64,000 nt of DNA from Styela clava (Eukaryota; Chordata; Ascidiacea; Stolidobranchia; Styelidae): contig NC_135259.1 of assembly GCF_964204865.1 (NCBI RefSeq), positions 13,092,974 to 13,156,973 of the forward strand, given 5' to 3'. The notes beneath the pieces were generated by a model, which saw only the letters and a list, made by a program, of their open reading frames with translations, did not search any database and was not told the origin of the DNA. The translations under genes were made by a program, and so were the position numbers. Position 1 is the stretch's first letter, and each line of letters starts with the position of its first letter. Shown here piece after piece: positions 39,073 to 53,800 of this stretch.

Positions 39073-42000
39073 CTACTCGACCTCAAAAGATAATTTGTAA
39101 GGGAGAGGGTGATACAACATTCCATAGTGACCTTGTGTAAACGAAGGTAATGGATATTTTGGATCCTCGGAGATTTTGAAATTTCGAAGAAGTCCCGACA
39201 AAATAACAAAAAGTTCCATTTCCGCTAAATGCATCCCAATACAATTTCTCGGACCGATTGAGAAAGGAATCACGTGACTATGTTTTGAAAACTTTCCCTC
39301 GTCGTCGAGAAATCGTTCAGGTTGAAGTTCATTTGGATTGTTGAACGTCTTCGGATCTCGATGAACTTCCCATAGGTTTATCATCATCTAAAACAAGAGA
39401 AATATGTTCAGATATATCGACACAAGGGTCAGATGAGTAACGGCAGTCACTGTATCCTTATGTTCAAATATATGTACACAAAGACCAAAACGAAATATTG
39501 GGGATCTGCAAAAAACGAATAGAGTCCACGGAAATTTTAAATAAATAAAAATAATAGCCTTCCAGCGAAAAATACAGCCTTAAACTATTGGAAATTTCCA
39601 AGCAATTGGTCCGTTCGTTAATAAAACAAGCGATTTTCTCATTGTAGACTACAGGTACCGCAGTAATTACAACTAACGCAAACGCGGAACCGCCACAAAG
39701 TGCGCAATTTTGGATGACTTCGTGTCACACAAAAACGGCTATTTCAGATAAATAAAAGTAATAGCCTTCTAGCGAAAAAGACGATCTATAACTACTGAAA
39801 ATTTCCACGCAACTGGTCCGGTAGTTAATGAAAAAGTGATTTTCTCATAGCAACAAGGAGAAAAATACCAACAAGAACACCACCAACAACATAACGACAA
39901 AACGATCCATATGTACATTTCGTGTTCAGTAAGATGTTAAGTGACTTGTAGATGACTTGCAACTGTGGATTATAAATTATGAGTTAGTTCAACTTGGAAT
40001 TAGTAAAGTTATAAATCAACTTCGCTTTTCGAAAACCGAATTCATAATCATGTTATACTTACTAAAGTATTTGTTGGAAAAGTGTATCCGCCTAAAGAAA
40101 CGATTTCAGTGGTTTTTCGAGGTAACAAAATTGCTAGAGGTTTGTATCGTTGAACTTCATGTATAAATGAACTTGTTAGATGCATATTTGATCGATTTTC
40201 CATTGAAATCGGACCAGCTGTGCCTGAAAAATTGAAATACGATTTCAGTTATTATCGCTTAATTATCACGCTTAGATACCGAACAGAATGACAATAAACA
40301 ATATGGTGAATAACATATGATCACCGACATATTTATTCCAAAATTTTATTTATGCATTATTATAAGTCAGCGACGTATTACTTTGGGGTCTTAAGCATGG
40401 AACGGCAAAAGTAGGAAGACCGTTCAAGACATACTTTGCGCTATTACAGAAGACACTGGTTACTTATCGATCTTAAGATCGGTAAGTATGTTGATAGGTA
40501 TTTGTCTGTTTGTCTGTCTGTATGTAGTATGCCTGTTTGTCTGTTAGATGAACGCGATATCTCACGAAGGCGAAGTTGAATCTGCTTCAAATTTTGCATG
40601 TACATTCATTATATCTCGGACCAGAAACCTATTGATTTTGGATGAATTATGTCGTATAATTAGCGAGGTATTAATCAATTAGTGATGGGACACGCGGTGT
40701 CACTATAGAGTCATGAATCGAAACCGCAGTTTCGATCAATAAGTCTTTGGTCTCCGAGCGATATTCTCGTTTACATCTTGCAGATTGTCCTAATGCTATG
40801 GACAATAGAGAGTGGCGTAGTCAATGATATGAAGATGGCCGTGGGCATTTAATTTCAAACTTTTGGACGATCAAGTTACGTTTTACGTTTACTGCGGAAT
40901 ACAATTTCTGAAAATTTGGCGAATTTCATGAAAGAGCAAAAATTACAAAGTTAAGTTGAATACTTTCCATTATATACGACCTACCGCAATGAGTCTTTAT
41001 TTCATCTCGTAGACGTTTCTGATATTCTTGATGTTTGGCGAGGTAGAGTAAGCACCAACGTAAAGCTGTAGTTGTGGTTTCTGATCCAGCAATGAATAAA
41101 TCTCGTATGACAGCATCTAATATCTCTCTCTGTATGATAGATAAAATATATATATATTAATAGTGACAGACGCGGTATAGACTATAAAGCAAAATATTGT
41201 TTGATGAGAAAGACGCAGTAGTATGACATCTCTGTAGCGCAAGTTACTCTTCACGTAGTACTTATAACGTAATTTTTTAAATAAACTTGATTAACTTCTT
41301 AGTCGGAATTATTATTATTTGCGTTTCCTGATTTCTGTAATAATTTTCCAGTGTGTTCATACTCAGTACAAGTTTTCATTGTGGATATTGACTATGGGCG
41401 TTTCAGTCTAACTTCGAACTTATAAGGGAAACTTCATGCACAATATATACATAGCATATGCATCTGTTACAACGTCGATAAACCAAAATGCCATGCGATG
41501 ATAAGTAAATGACCAGGAACGTAGTCTGTGTCCTGAACCGTGGTTTTATGCATATGGAAACTGTATGCTATTAAAACGTTTTTACATACCGTGAAAGGTT
41601 CAGTTTCTTCTTTGTTCATTTCCTCCAAAAAAGCATCAATGAAATCTCGAATGTCGTTTGGGTCGAATGTCTTTATATGATTTTCAATCGTTGATCTTAC
41701 GATTCCTACAATAAAAGTATGGAATAGCTAAAAAAACATGTCAAGTTTCAAACAATTTTTATAGGACATAACGCTGGTGGAACTATCTTGACAACATATT
41801 TTCGGCATACCAGGTTGATATAAAGACTCTTCAATCTAGTTCGTTTTATTTCAACCAATCTCACCGAGCGTGTTTAAAATTTGTGGTTATATTTCGGCCA
41901 AATCATAAAGCATTACTTCAAATATTTTAAAATTGTTTATAACTTACTATTTACATAAGTACAGGGCTTTTCTAGCGAATCTAATCATTGCACACATACC

Positions 42001-45000
42001 GATCGATAGGTCAGCCTTTTAGCCATCATACCACGAAAGGAAATTTTCGTGAAAAGAAATAAGGCAGCAATTAAAATTAATACCTTTTGTAACTTTTACT
42101 TGCTCAATTGTGTCTTGAAAAACTTTTGAATAACCTGGTAGATAACGGAGTAGAGGAAAAAATTGTATCTTTTGCATCCGACCGCTGTTTTCGCCAAATC
42201 TGTTAAACACAATATAAATTAAAACCATAAAACAACAATTAAGATGCAGCAGAATAACAGCAATCATATTCACTTTGCAAAGTATAGTAATTTTGTTTTT
42301 CCTGGATTGAAAGTGAAGAACTGCACATCGAAAACGGGAGTTTCTGTGAATAATGTAAATTACTATAAAAACTTTTTCATTGTTGATGATTTCAACTGAA
42401 TACTTCTCACCTTTTTGCATTCATATCTAACATTGTTTTGAAAGGCTCACTTTCGTAATCTACCCTATTTCCACTGACTATACTCATTATTATATTGATC
42501 GCAGCGTTTCCAAGATGATTCTGAAAAATAAAGTTGAATCCACTGAAAAGAATTCTGTAACAATCATTTAAATATAGTATATTCAGAACTTGATTCAATT
42601 TGTAAAACTCAGAATATAACTGGGCATACAGCAATAACACGAACGAGAAAATGCATGATGTATTCTTTTTGAGATTAAAATTTCAAAAAATCCGAAACTA
42701 TATAAATGTACTATGCACTTCAAGAGTCCGACTGTACACTAACGCAAATGTATTTTTGTAACGTTTCGTCTGCCAAAATCAGACTTCCTCTGACAAGCAG
42801 TTTACAACAATGACAAGGAAAAAACAATCTTGCGGTTTTTGTTCATGCGCATGATTGTTATTTTATTGTTGTTGGTGTAACCTGCTTGTCCGAAGAATAT
42901 ATCTACTATAGTTTGTACTAAGTATATGGGAGATCAGGACGATTGTTCGAGGAATGGTCACTTACGGTGACATCAAAGGATCGTCCATGTTTAGACATTA
43001 TAATTTCTGATAAATATCTAACTTCTTCATTCACACGATCTTCCATGCTTCGCTTCCCAACACCAAATCTAATGGTAGAAGGAAAGAAAATAACAAAATA
43101 CGTAATGAATACGGTCTTATTTCTAAATAGCTCTCCGATTGTAGATTCTCGATAAAGGTTGCTGGTTTGAACATTCAACTGATTTAACTTGGTACTACTT
43201 ATTTCTGGGTGTTTACTCACATCGCGATTATTGGCTGATTATGCTATTGCTTCATGTTATGGTTAAAACTGTCTAGTGCTTTAGTCATTGGGTTTGAATT
43301 ATATATATATTTCTTTCTTGCTCGTACTTATTTTAATGGGTATCTATTATTGTTTGTCATGTCACTGTGTCCGACTGAAATTTAGATCAAAACAATTTGG
43401 GAGAAATCTGTTCGTTTTATTCCGGCATTTTAGTTAAAGAGACATAGTAGGCAAGAATAATTTGTCAATTGGCAGAAATCCCAATTGTTTCTTAATATTT
43501 TCCAGAAGTGGCCAACCTTCTTCCGACCGAAAAACCTTCAAAATAGATCGCGATCGACTGATCGGTAATAAGGTCCTACACAAAAACGAATGGGCACTGA
43601 ATGTGCAGATAACTGCACACGCATACAAAAACATTCCCCCGCTGCCAATAAGAAGTCTTTGTGGGCACATTATTATTAAAATCGACACAAAATTTGTATT
43701 TTTTATGTTCCATGGAAATTGTTGATTTGATTATTTAATTGTACCCGGAGTAAATGTTTTGTTATTTATTTAAGATTCATTCAAATCATACAATTCAGAT
43801 AAAGGATTTAGGATGCGCCTAATTTTTAGTCGTAAGTGTTGAAAATTCTTCAAGAAACCTTCTATGTATTATCTAAACAGCACAAAATATATATTCTTAG
43901 ACCATGAATGTTACCTGACTTCAGTATCTAATTTATAATTTCCTCCCAACGCAATCCTTCGCTTGCTTAGAATTAGAACAAATTGGGCATTTTGATGCCA
44001 CTGCTACCATTGTGAATAAATTTTTCAAAAACATGCATTTGTTACGTAATAATATTTTTTATATCGGGATTGCCCAGACTTAAATACTGTATGTGTATGT
44101 TGTATTTTGCGCCTGTAAAGTACTGTATTCTTCCTGTTGTAAAACACACAACTGTTTCGAGGCAATTTTTGAGGAATTTCAATAATAGTCACTCAACATC
44201 AGACGCGATCGTCTGCTCGAGACGTGGCGATCGCGATCGACGTGTTGACCACCCCTGGTCTATTCTATGCAATGTACAGAAGAGCAGGAATGGGGCCGGA
44301 TTAGGTTGAAATTCAACGGAGACAAAAACATGTTGAATTAGGCTTATTTGCATTACAAGTGCCAAAAAAAAAAAAGTTTGATAACGCTTCATTACAATCG
44401 TAAGATTTCTACAATCTGGGGGAAATGTCAGAATATTTTCAATTTTAATATGTCAGAAATTTGAATTTACTTACAATAACACCGCTTAGGCAGAAGAGTT
44501 TAGTGGTAATCTTACCCTTTTAGTGTTGTTATACCGAATTTTCGTAAACGTCTATAACTGTTGGAATAACTTCGCCATACGTAGCCCATATCTCCACCAA
44601 ACCAACGTATTATAGGCGAAGGATCTTTATCGGAAATTGCGTTTCCCTTTTTCATCAAAGCCTAAAATGATCATAAAATGAAAATTTATAATAGTTTGTT
44701 GTTTAATTTATTTTGATTTCAAATTTTATTATTAATTACCTCACCTCATGAATTATGTCGAAATCGTTCAAAACCACAAATGTTCTGCTTCCAAGAGGTA
44801 GAGTATAAATTGAACCATATTGTTTTCTAAGCTTCGCCAAAGTATTTTGAGGTTTCTTGCCCATAAATGGAATATATCCCAACAGTGGCAATCCTGTCGG
44901 TCCAGGTGGGAGCCCGGACTTCCGATTACTGCGCCACCACACGAAAACGGTGACTAGAACAAATATTGCACAGCTTTTAACTGCTAATAAAATATCGACC

Positions 45001-45011
45001 GTGTATTGCAT
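39073..45011 (-). CDS. Cytochrome P450, CYP2 clan, gene B
   Basis: Nine exons: 45011-44745, 44661-44516, 43068-42966, 42520-42411, 42199-42084, 41705-41590, 41129-40985, 40223-40063 and 39387-39073. They total 1,479 nt and 492 aa, and every splice site is GT-AG and in phase. Residues about 7-26 are the ER anchor and 35-38 the PPGP hinge. The I-helix oxygen-binding motif is AGSETT (300-305), the K-helix ExxR is 357-360 (EVQR), PERF follows, and the heme loop FSIGPRNCIG is 430-439 with ligand Cys437. The gene appears intact. The product is a microsomal monooxygenase working with cytochrome P450 reductase; its subfamily and substrate cannot be set from sequence alone. Intron 7 (40224-40984) is much longer than that of gene A because of an insert. 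Confidence 0.93.
39515..39930. repeat. Dispersed repeat, two partial copies in intron 8 of gene B
   Basis: 'aataaaa..taatagccttc(c/t)agcgaaaaa' occurs twice here (near 39541 and 39751), with the family end 'acaaaacgatccatatgtac'. The gene C counterpart is 48265-48690. Confidence 0.7.
40270..40970. repeat. Insert in intron 7 of gene B
   Basis: This sequence is absent from gene A, whose intron 7 is 111 bp. It contains a near-perfect palindrome (cttatcgatcttaagatcgg near 40471) and a tgtc/tttg microsatellite. The copy in gene C is at about 49040-49740. No target duplication could be fixed by eye. Confidence 0.6.
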
Positions 45012-46552
45012 ATTTTATTGATATTTTTCTCTGTTTCTCTGTAGGAATAAGAATAAATATAAAGTAAACTGAGTGTTTTTCTAAATTACATATATATATA
45101 TATATCGATAAGTGTCGGTATATTGGTTCTGTCTTTGGTGGTTTTGTCTTCCACATAAGCAATATAAATATTATATTTCTTTAAGCCTCAGTACAAATTA
45201 TATAAAATTATCGTATACATACTATGCTGCAATAGAGCCTTGTGAGGTTCTCACTCAGTTGTAGAAAACAGTGTCATATAGGATAAAAGAAGTTTTTCCA
45301 AGGCAGGGGTTCCCAGGGCTTTTTCAGGACGATCCCAAAGACAACTTACAAGTGTCCAGTATAATATATGTATTTTTCACGAAACTTTAGAGATTCTTAC
45401 AATGTAAATGTTGCCTTACTTTGCACCGCACTTTCACACACTTCCCTGTGTAATGTTACGCTCAATATACCCAATTTAATTTCAGTCTGTACACTGACAT
45501 GGCATAGTTATAGAATTAAAGGGGCGGTATTTGGGAAACGATACTCTAATTAACATTAAAAGGGTAACTGAATGATCCTGTCATTTTAATGTGTTCGTGA
45601 TTACTGAAACTCAATGATATTCGTTCCCAGACGAAATAGATTTGAATGCAAACTCAAGGAAATTATATCCACGATCTGAAGCGAAGGAAAGTTCATTTTT
45701 GACACCGCCCTATTACTGATACCATTGTTATACTGGTACAGTTTTGATAGACTCTAATTGTGATTCTAGGACAGACATGGGCAAAGTAAGGCACGCGGGC
45801 CAAATCCGGCCCGCTAGGTAAGGGAATTTGGACCACAACCAAACTGAAACCAAATTTTGATGCTTTACTTAGACATAGCTAAAGGAATTTGTTGAGATTG
45901 GGGTAAATTTAGTTTTGACATGAGGTTTGAGGTTTATTGTTTTTCCCTGTTGCTTTTGTAACACTGTAAACATTGTTCATAAAATGCAACTCTTTACGTC
46001 ATACTTACATGCCCCGCCAGTCTAGGTGTGTAAAATTCTTGGCCCCTGATCCAAAAACCGTGCCCTGCTTTAGAACGTTAACAAGTATTTATACAAAAAT
46101 ACTCCTTGCACTACTCAGCTCAATTTCACGACAACCTATTTATATCAAATCTTTTTTTTTGTCAAATTTACAATAGATACAAATTCACCATTTTAACAAA
46201 CATTGCGCTCGAATCTGTGCCATACCCTTTCTAAATAAACTACATCGTCGTTGTGAAACTTGAAATGTTTAATATTGATCCCTTATTGCACCTTTCGAAA
46301 GTTGCTTATAGTTTGATACAAACTAATTTGTGTCTGGCATCAATTTCTGTACCATCAATAAAGTAAAAACTTGGACTCTCTCCCAGTGTTTAAAACTTAA
46401 TCTTTCACGCAATCTTGTCAATGACTTGTCGACATCGTAGAGTTTATAACTATAAAAATGAGTAATGTCAAATGACTACACTTTTAGCTCTAAATCCAAG
46501 TTATGTAACGTAACAAGCCCGGGTACAGACGATATCAGAAATTACACCACAG
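45012..46552. other. Upstream flank of gene B
   Basis: No exon is seen. A hAT-like end (gacatgggcaaagtaagg with cggcccgc blocks) lies near 45773-45820, but no partner end was found. The matching C copy is near 56653-56700. A promoter for gene B presumably lies just above 45011; a TA-rich run is at about 45089-45104. Confidence 0.5.
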
Positions 46553-47884
46553 TAGCAGTCAAGCGCCACAATGCAAGCAAGTGTAACAATGATACTAAGT
46601 TTTATCTAAATTCTAGTTAATTAATAACCAATACCTCCGTATGCGGGGGTGACCAACGCTTCGCTCGAACACGTTCCTGCAACATCGTGATAACCAGCAA
46701 AGTCGACATTAATATTGGTTTTGCACGTTAGAGTTGGACGACCGCAGCAAATAGGCAACGTGCATTGCAGCTGGCTTCCGGGAGTTATGTATTAGATTCT
46801 TGTATAGAGGATGTCATGTTAATGTAGCTCACATAGTGACATGTGGACATACATTTTCTGAAATAAAGGAACCTGCTGTTTAAGAGTTCGATACAAATTG
46901 AATCCCATGACTGGACGTTATACGTATTCTTGCCTTCTGCCTATTTTGCAGTTGTAAAACGCGTTAGCTCGACGGCAGATTTTGCCTTCGACGGTCGCAG
47001 GTTGTGCACCGCTGTTTTTCGGAGAAAATTTGACTTATTGACTCATTTTGAGAGTGAAATAAGAGATGATATATTCCTCGTATTCATGTTGCAATATATA
47101 AAATGATAATTACTATTTGGCAAGGTTCCACGAGAGCATTATGTATCAATTATAATTATCATTATAATTGGATAAATTACACGAATGCTATTTCAACGAA
47201 AGATTCTAGTATTTTGAATTCAATAGTGAATTCAATTCAACGCCCCAAAGTTTTCTTTTAAACTTGACAGCACATTTAATAAAGCCGATCAAAAAAAATT
47301 CGCCCCAAATATATCTAGATTGCTATTTATAGAGAATAGTTTTACGGTGTACCAAATCGTGACCAAATTCTGGTGGAGATTGGTATCCCTTAAAATATTC
47401 AATTTTATGAAAGCCAAATATTAACAATATATTCGCCAGAAGCTAGCTCTTCTTATCCATCCCATCCTATAATATTTATCGTCACTCACGATCAATCATT
47501 TCAACAGAAGCGACTTTTTAAAGTTTATAAGGGTTTGACATTAAACCGCTATCGTATTTATTATTGCCATTTATTTTATTGCATTTACATAGAAGCATTC
47601 AGCAAAATAAATCCAAAACGCCAACTAAATATTTGTTGTGTTATCAATTTACGCTACTTTTTTTCATGCAACATATTAATAAATGATTAGTACAGACAAC
47701 TGGGTAAATATTACAGTCTATATTATGTTAATAATTTAGAGAAAAAAACTTCAGGTAGTATTTTCGACAGTGCTGATAAATTTTTGTACCAGCCAATTAA
47801 AAAACAATGAATGTATGACAAATGAATAAATTGCATTTCTTCAAAATCAATGTTGTGGACACACATATGATGAAACCGATCCTA

Positions 47885-50800
47885 CTACTCGACTTCAAAA
47901 GATAATTTGTAAGGGAGAGGGTGATACAACATTCCATAGTGACCTTGTGTAAACGAAGGTAATGGATACTTTGGATCTTCGGAGATTTTGAAATTTCGAA
48001 GAAGTCCCGACAAAATAACAAAAAGTTCCATTTCCGCTAAATGCATCCCAATACAATTTCTCGGACCGATTGAGAAAGGAATCACGCGACTATGTTTTGA
48101 AAACTTTCCCTCGTTGTCGAGAAATCGTTCAGGTTGAAGTTCATTTGGATTGTTGAACGTCTCCGGATCTCGATGAACTTCCCATAGGTTTATCATCATC
48201 TAAAACAAGAGAAATATGTTCAGATATATCGACACAAAGGTCAGATGAGTAACGTCAGTCACGAATAGAGTCGACGGAAATTTTGAATTAATAAAAATAA
48301 TAGCCTACCAGCGAAAAATACAATCCTAAACTATTGAAAATTTCCAAGCAATTGGGGCATTAGTTAATAAAAAATAAGTGAATTTCTCATTGTAGACTAC
48401 CGGTACCGCAGTAACTACGACTAACGCAAACGCGGAACCGCCACAAGGTGCGCAATTTTGGATGACATCGTGGCACACAAAAAACGAATGGAGTCCTCGG
48501 ACATTTCAGATAAATAAAAGTAATAGCCTTCTAGCGAAAAAGACGATCTATAACTACTGAAAATTTCCAAGCAATTAGTCCGGTAGGTAATGAAAAAGTG
48601 ATTTCTCATAACAACAAGGAGAAAAATACCAACAAGAACACCACCAACAACATAACGACAAAACGATCCATATGTACATTTCGTGTTCAGTAAGATGTTA
48701 AGTGACTTGTAGATGACTTGCAACTGTGGATTATGAATTATGAGTTAGTTCAACTTGGAATTAGTAAAGTTATAAATCAACTTCGCTTTGCGAAAACCGA
48801 ATTCATAACCATGTTATACTTACTAAAGTATTTGTTGGAAAAATATATCCGCCTAAAGAAACGATTTCAGTGGTTTTTCGAGGTAACAGAATTGCCAGTG
48901 GTTTGTATCGTTGGATTTCATGTATAAATGAACATGTTAGATGCATATTTGATCGATTTTCCATTGAAATCGGACCAGCTGTGCCTGAAAAATTGAAATT
49001 TGATTTCAGTTATTATCGCTCATATAACACGCTTAGATACCGAACAGAATGACAATAAACAATATGTTTATTAACCTAATATGATCACCGACATATTTGT
49101 TCCAAAATTTCATTTATGCATTATTATAAGTCAGCGACGTATTACTTTGGGCCCATGGAACGGCAAAAGTAGGAAGACCTTTCAAGACATACTTTGCGCT
49201 ATTACAGAAGACACTGGTTACTTATTGATCTTAAGATCGATAAGTATGTTGATAGGTATTTGTCTGTCTGTCTGTATGCCTGTTTGTCTGTTTGTTTGTC
49301 TGTTAGATGAACGCGATATCTCACGAAGGCAAAGTTGAATCTGCTCCAAATTTTGCATGTACATTCATTATATCTCGGACCAGAAACCTATTGATTTTGG
49401 ATGAATTATGTCGTATAATTAGCGAGTTATTGATCAATTAGTGATGGGACACGCGGTGTCACTATAAAGTCATGAATCAAAACCGGAGTTTCGATCGATA
49501 AGTCTTCGGTCTCCGAACGATATTCTCGTTTACATCTTGCAGATTATCCTAATGCTATAGACAATAGAGAGTGGCGTAGTCAATGATATGAAGATGGTCG
49601 TGAGTATTTAATTTCAAACTTTTGGACGATCAAATTTAAAAGTTACGTTTTACGTTTACTGCGGAATACAATTTCTAAAAATTTGGCGAATTTCATGGAA
49701 GAGCGAAAATAACAAAGTTAAGTTGAATACTTTCCATTATATACGACCTACCGCAATGAGTCTTTATTTCATCTCGTAGACGTTTCTGATATTCTTGATG
49801 TTTGGCGAGGTAGAGTAAGCACCAACGTAAAGCTGTAGTTGTGGTTTCTGATCCAGCGAGGAATAAATCTCGTATGACAGCATCTAATATCTCTCTCTGT
49901 ATGATAGATAAAATATATTAATAGTGACAGACGCGGTATAGACTATGAAGCAAAATATTGTTTGATGAGAAAGACGCAGTAGTATGACAGTATGACAAAT
50001 TACTCTTCATGTAGTATACTTATTACGTAATTTTTTAAATAAACTTGATTAACTTCTTAGTCAGAATTATTATGCTGATAATTTAATGAAGCAATTTTTA
50101 CCGAAGTATTACAAATTTAGAATAAAATGATGTAGTAGTTTACTTATTTGCGTTTCCTGATTTCTGTAATAATTTTCCAGTGTGTTTATACTCAGTACAA
50201 GTTTTCATTGTCGATATTGACTATGGGCGTTTCGGTCTAACTTCGAACTTATAAAGGAAACTTCATGCACAATATATATACATAGCATATGCATCTGATA
50301 CAACTTCGAAAAACCAAAATGACATGCGATGATAAGTAAATGACCTGGAACGTAGTCTGTGTCCTGAACCGTGGTTTTATGCATATGGAAATTGTATGCT
50401 ATTAAAACGTTTTTACATACCGTGAAAGGTTGAGTTTCTTCTTTTTTCATTTCCTTCAAAAAAGCATCGATGAAATCTCGAATGTCGTTTGGGTCGAATG
50501 TCTTTATATGATTTTCAATCGTTGATCTTACGATTCCTACAAAGAAAGTATGGAATAGCTAAAAAAAAACATGTCAAGTTTCAAACAATTTTTATAAGAC
50601 ATAACGCTGGTGGAACTATCTTGACAACATATTTTCGGCAGACCAGGCTGATATAAAGACTTTTGAATCTAGTTCGTTTCATTTCAACCAATCTCACCGA
50701 GCGTGTTTCAAATTTGCAAAAGTGCAAAGTAGGCTTGCACGTAATTTACGGATTTACGGAATTACGTAATTATTTGGAGTTACGGAAGGGAAGTTACGAA

Positions 50801-53800
50801 TTACGTAAAGTCGTCATGCAATTATGATGCTCAACAAGTAGAAGAAGTTAGAGTTTCGGTATTCGCAGCCGTTTTTCTCCCTTTTCTCTCTCTTGTTATG
50901 TAGGTGAAGGAAGGCATGACGCGTTGCCATTTACTAACCTATTATCAACTTATCTGGCATGGCCAATGTTTATTATTAACGTAGTTAAGGGGGAAGAACT
51001 GAGTAGGGCCGTTTGACGCCAACACACCTGGTTTCAACTTCTCCCGCAACTTAACCGTAGATAAGGGATAGCATTGCGTTGAGACCGATTGACGCCAACA
51101 CACCTGGTTTCAACTTCTCTCGCATCTTATCTAGCATGGCCATGGCCAATGTACATAATAACCGTAGATAGGGGGAAGAATTGTGTTAAGACCGATGGAC
51201 GCTAACAGCCCGGTTTCAACTTCTTCGGGTGAAATGACTAATGAACGCAGGAGATGAATCTATCAAACATGGTCTATCAAACATTTGTATCCATTTTACT
51301 TTTATTTATTATTTACTTGTTCCAGTTTTCCGTTACTTATGGTATATATGTTCCGTTTCTGTTTTATTCTAATTTATAGTCACGCGTTTAAATAGTGGGA
51401 ATTCCCCACCAAGTGTGGATTAGCAATGCTTAACCATTCTTTATTGTTAATATCAACACTTGATATATGAACATGGAATATCATACTGTTTTTGGCTGTT
51501 TTATTTCAGACTTGGGGAATAACAGGAAAATATCCATAACCTTTCAACACGACGATCTTGTGAAATTTAACGAAGAGCTTTCGCGACGAATTGGAACCAA
51601 ATAAGCGAAAAGAGCGATTGATCACTCGCGCCAATACCTCGCCGTGATAATTAATGTCGCGTTTATCAAATAGAAATATGACGACAAAAGAGAGATTGCG
51701 CAATGAACCAGCGCAACTTCGTCTTCTCGGCATCGGTAAAGCGATTGAGACGGCAGAGAAACAGCAAAACGACGGATTCCTCGCGGATCGCTAAAAATTT
51801 AACTGCTATCATATATAATCAAATATGAGCCAGTGTGTATATTCTGTGCGAGATCCATTTTCTATTACAAAATCTTGATGTTCTGTTAACGGTTTTATCG
51901 TTATATATCAGTCCGGACTTGGCCTTGCTCATGATGTTTTTCACAATTCCTCGCAATATTTCGGCCATATATGATTAACTGTCTTACCAAATGCGGCAAC
52001 TTATTTTGATTTATCGTCGACTTGAATACCACCGACACTCGACCAAACTTGTGTCAATCTTGGCCGATAGGATCGCCGACTTGAGTTAGCAAATAAATGT
52101 CGTGAGTGTAAAATAAATGTCACAAAATGCATTGTTTTGCGATATAACTTTGTATAAGTTCGGTATTTAAATTATACGCAAATAAATAATATTTGATTCA
52201 AATTTATCGTAAATAATGTTATAAACATTCAGTCCGCGAAATGATTAAATGTAAAATGAAGCATGGTAATCGGAATATCGTCAATAAGTCGACATCAATA
52301 ATTATTATTATAAAATGCTAACAAGGCAGTAATGTCGGATAATGCATAAAACGCTGCAAAAACAAGTCTTCGTCGCGAGGAAATCGCAAGGTTAATCAAA
52401 CGAGAGAATAAGCTCGTCGGTGGTTAATAAATTAGAAACCCGTCATTTTTATCTAGTACGAAAGTCGATTTTAAAAAACTATCGTTTCCATAAATATCCG
52501 TATACCAGTGTCGGTAATGATAAAGATGATCGCATAAAAATGGGACAGTTAATTTGCGAAGGTGATGAAGGAAAACCAAAGCTAACACAAAAGATAAAAA
52601 TCAGAATAAAATTAGCTTGAATTCACTCCTTGATATTTGTCTTTAACATCTGCCGCCGGCGTGTAGTACTGCCAAGAATATGAAAACCCAACTTCAATGG
52701 CCCATTCGGAAAAGAAGTGGATTCAATTGGTTGTTATGATAGGTTTAAATGCGTGGAAAAATATCGCAATTACGGGGTCATTACGTAATTGATTTTGCCG
52801 TAATTACGGAATTGATTTTTGTCAATTACGTGCAAGCCTAGTGCAAAGCTTTTCTAGCGATTCTAATCATTGCACACACACCGATCGATAGTTTAGCTCT
52901 TTAGCCATCATACCACGAAAGGAAATTTTCGTGAAAAGAAATAAGGCAGCAATTAAAATTAATACCTTTTGTAACTTTTACTTGCTCAATTGTGTCTTGA
53001 AAAACTTTTGAATAACCTGGTAGATAACGGAGTAGAGGAAAAAATTGTATCTTTTGCATCCGACCGCTGTTTTCGCCAAATCTGTTAAACACAATGTGAA
53101 TTAAAACCATAAAACAACAATTAAGATGCAGCAGAATAACAGCAATCATATTCACTTTGCAAAGTATAGTAATTTTGTTCTTCCTGGATTGAAAGTGAAG
53201 AACTGCACATCGAAAACGAGAGTTTCTGTGAATTATGGAAATAACTATAAAAACTTTTTCATAGTTGATGATTTCAAATGAATACTTCTTACCTTTTTGC
53301 ATTCATATCCAACATTGTTTTGAAAGGCTCGCTTTCGTAATCTACCCTATTTCCACTGACTATACTCATTATTATATTGATCGCAGCGTTTCCAAGATGA
53401 TTCTGAAAAATAAAGTTGAATCCATTGAAAAGAATTCTGTAACAATCATTTAAATATAGTATATTTAGAACTTGATTCAATTTGTAAAACTCAGAATATA
53501 ATTGGGCATACAGCAATAACACGAACGAGAAAATGCATGATGCATTCTTTTTGAGATTAAAATTTCAAAAAATCCGAAACTATATAAATGTACTATGCAC
53601 TTCAAGAGTCCGACTGTACACTAACGCAAATGTATTTTTGTAACGTTTCGTCTGACCAAAATCAGACTTCCTCTGACGATCAGTTTACAACAATGACAAG
53701 GAAAAAACAATCTTGCGGTTTTTGTTCATGCGCATGATTGTTATTTTATTGTTGTTGGTAACCTGCTTGTCCGAAGAATATATCTACTATAGTTTGTACT

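Larger units (their letters stand above)
37558..46552. repeat. Tandem segmental duplication, unit 1 (carries P450 gene B)
   Basis: It starts with 'cagtcaagcgcca' and ends with 'gatatcagaaattacaccac'. The same start and end words bound unit 2 (46556-57434). Apart from insertions and small indels the two units align from end to end. Confidence 0.88.

Noticed and set aside
44206-44262. A complete hAT element read from the minus-strand end ccaggggtggtcaacacg
   Set aside because: One end looks right but no matching second end or target duplication was found in intron 2 of gene B.
45773-45820. A complete hAT element with cggcccgc ends upstream of genes B and C
   Set aside because: Only one end is visible; treated as a fragment.
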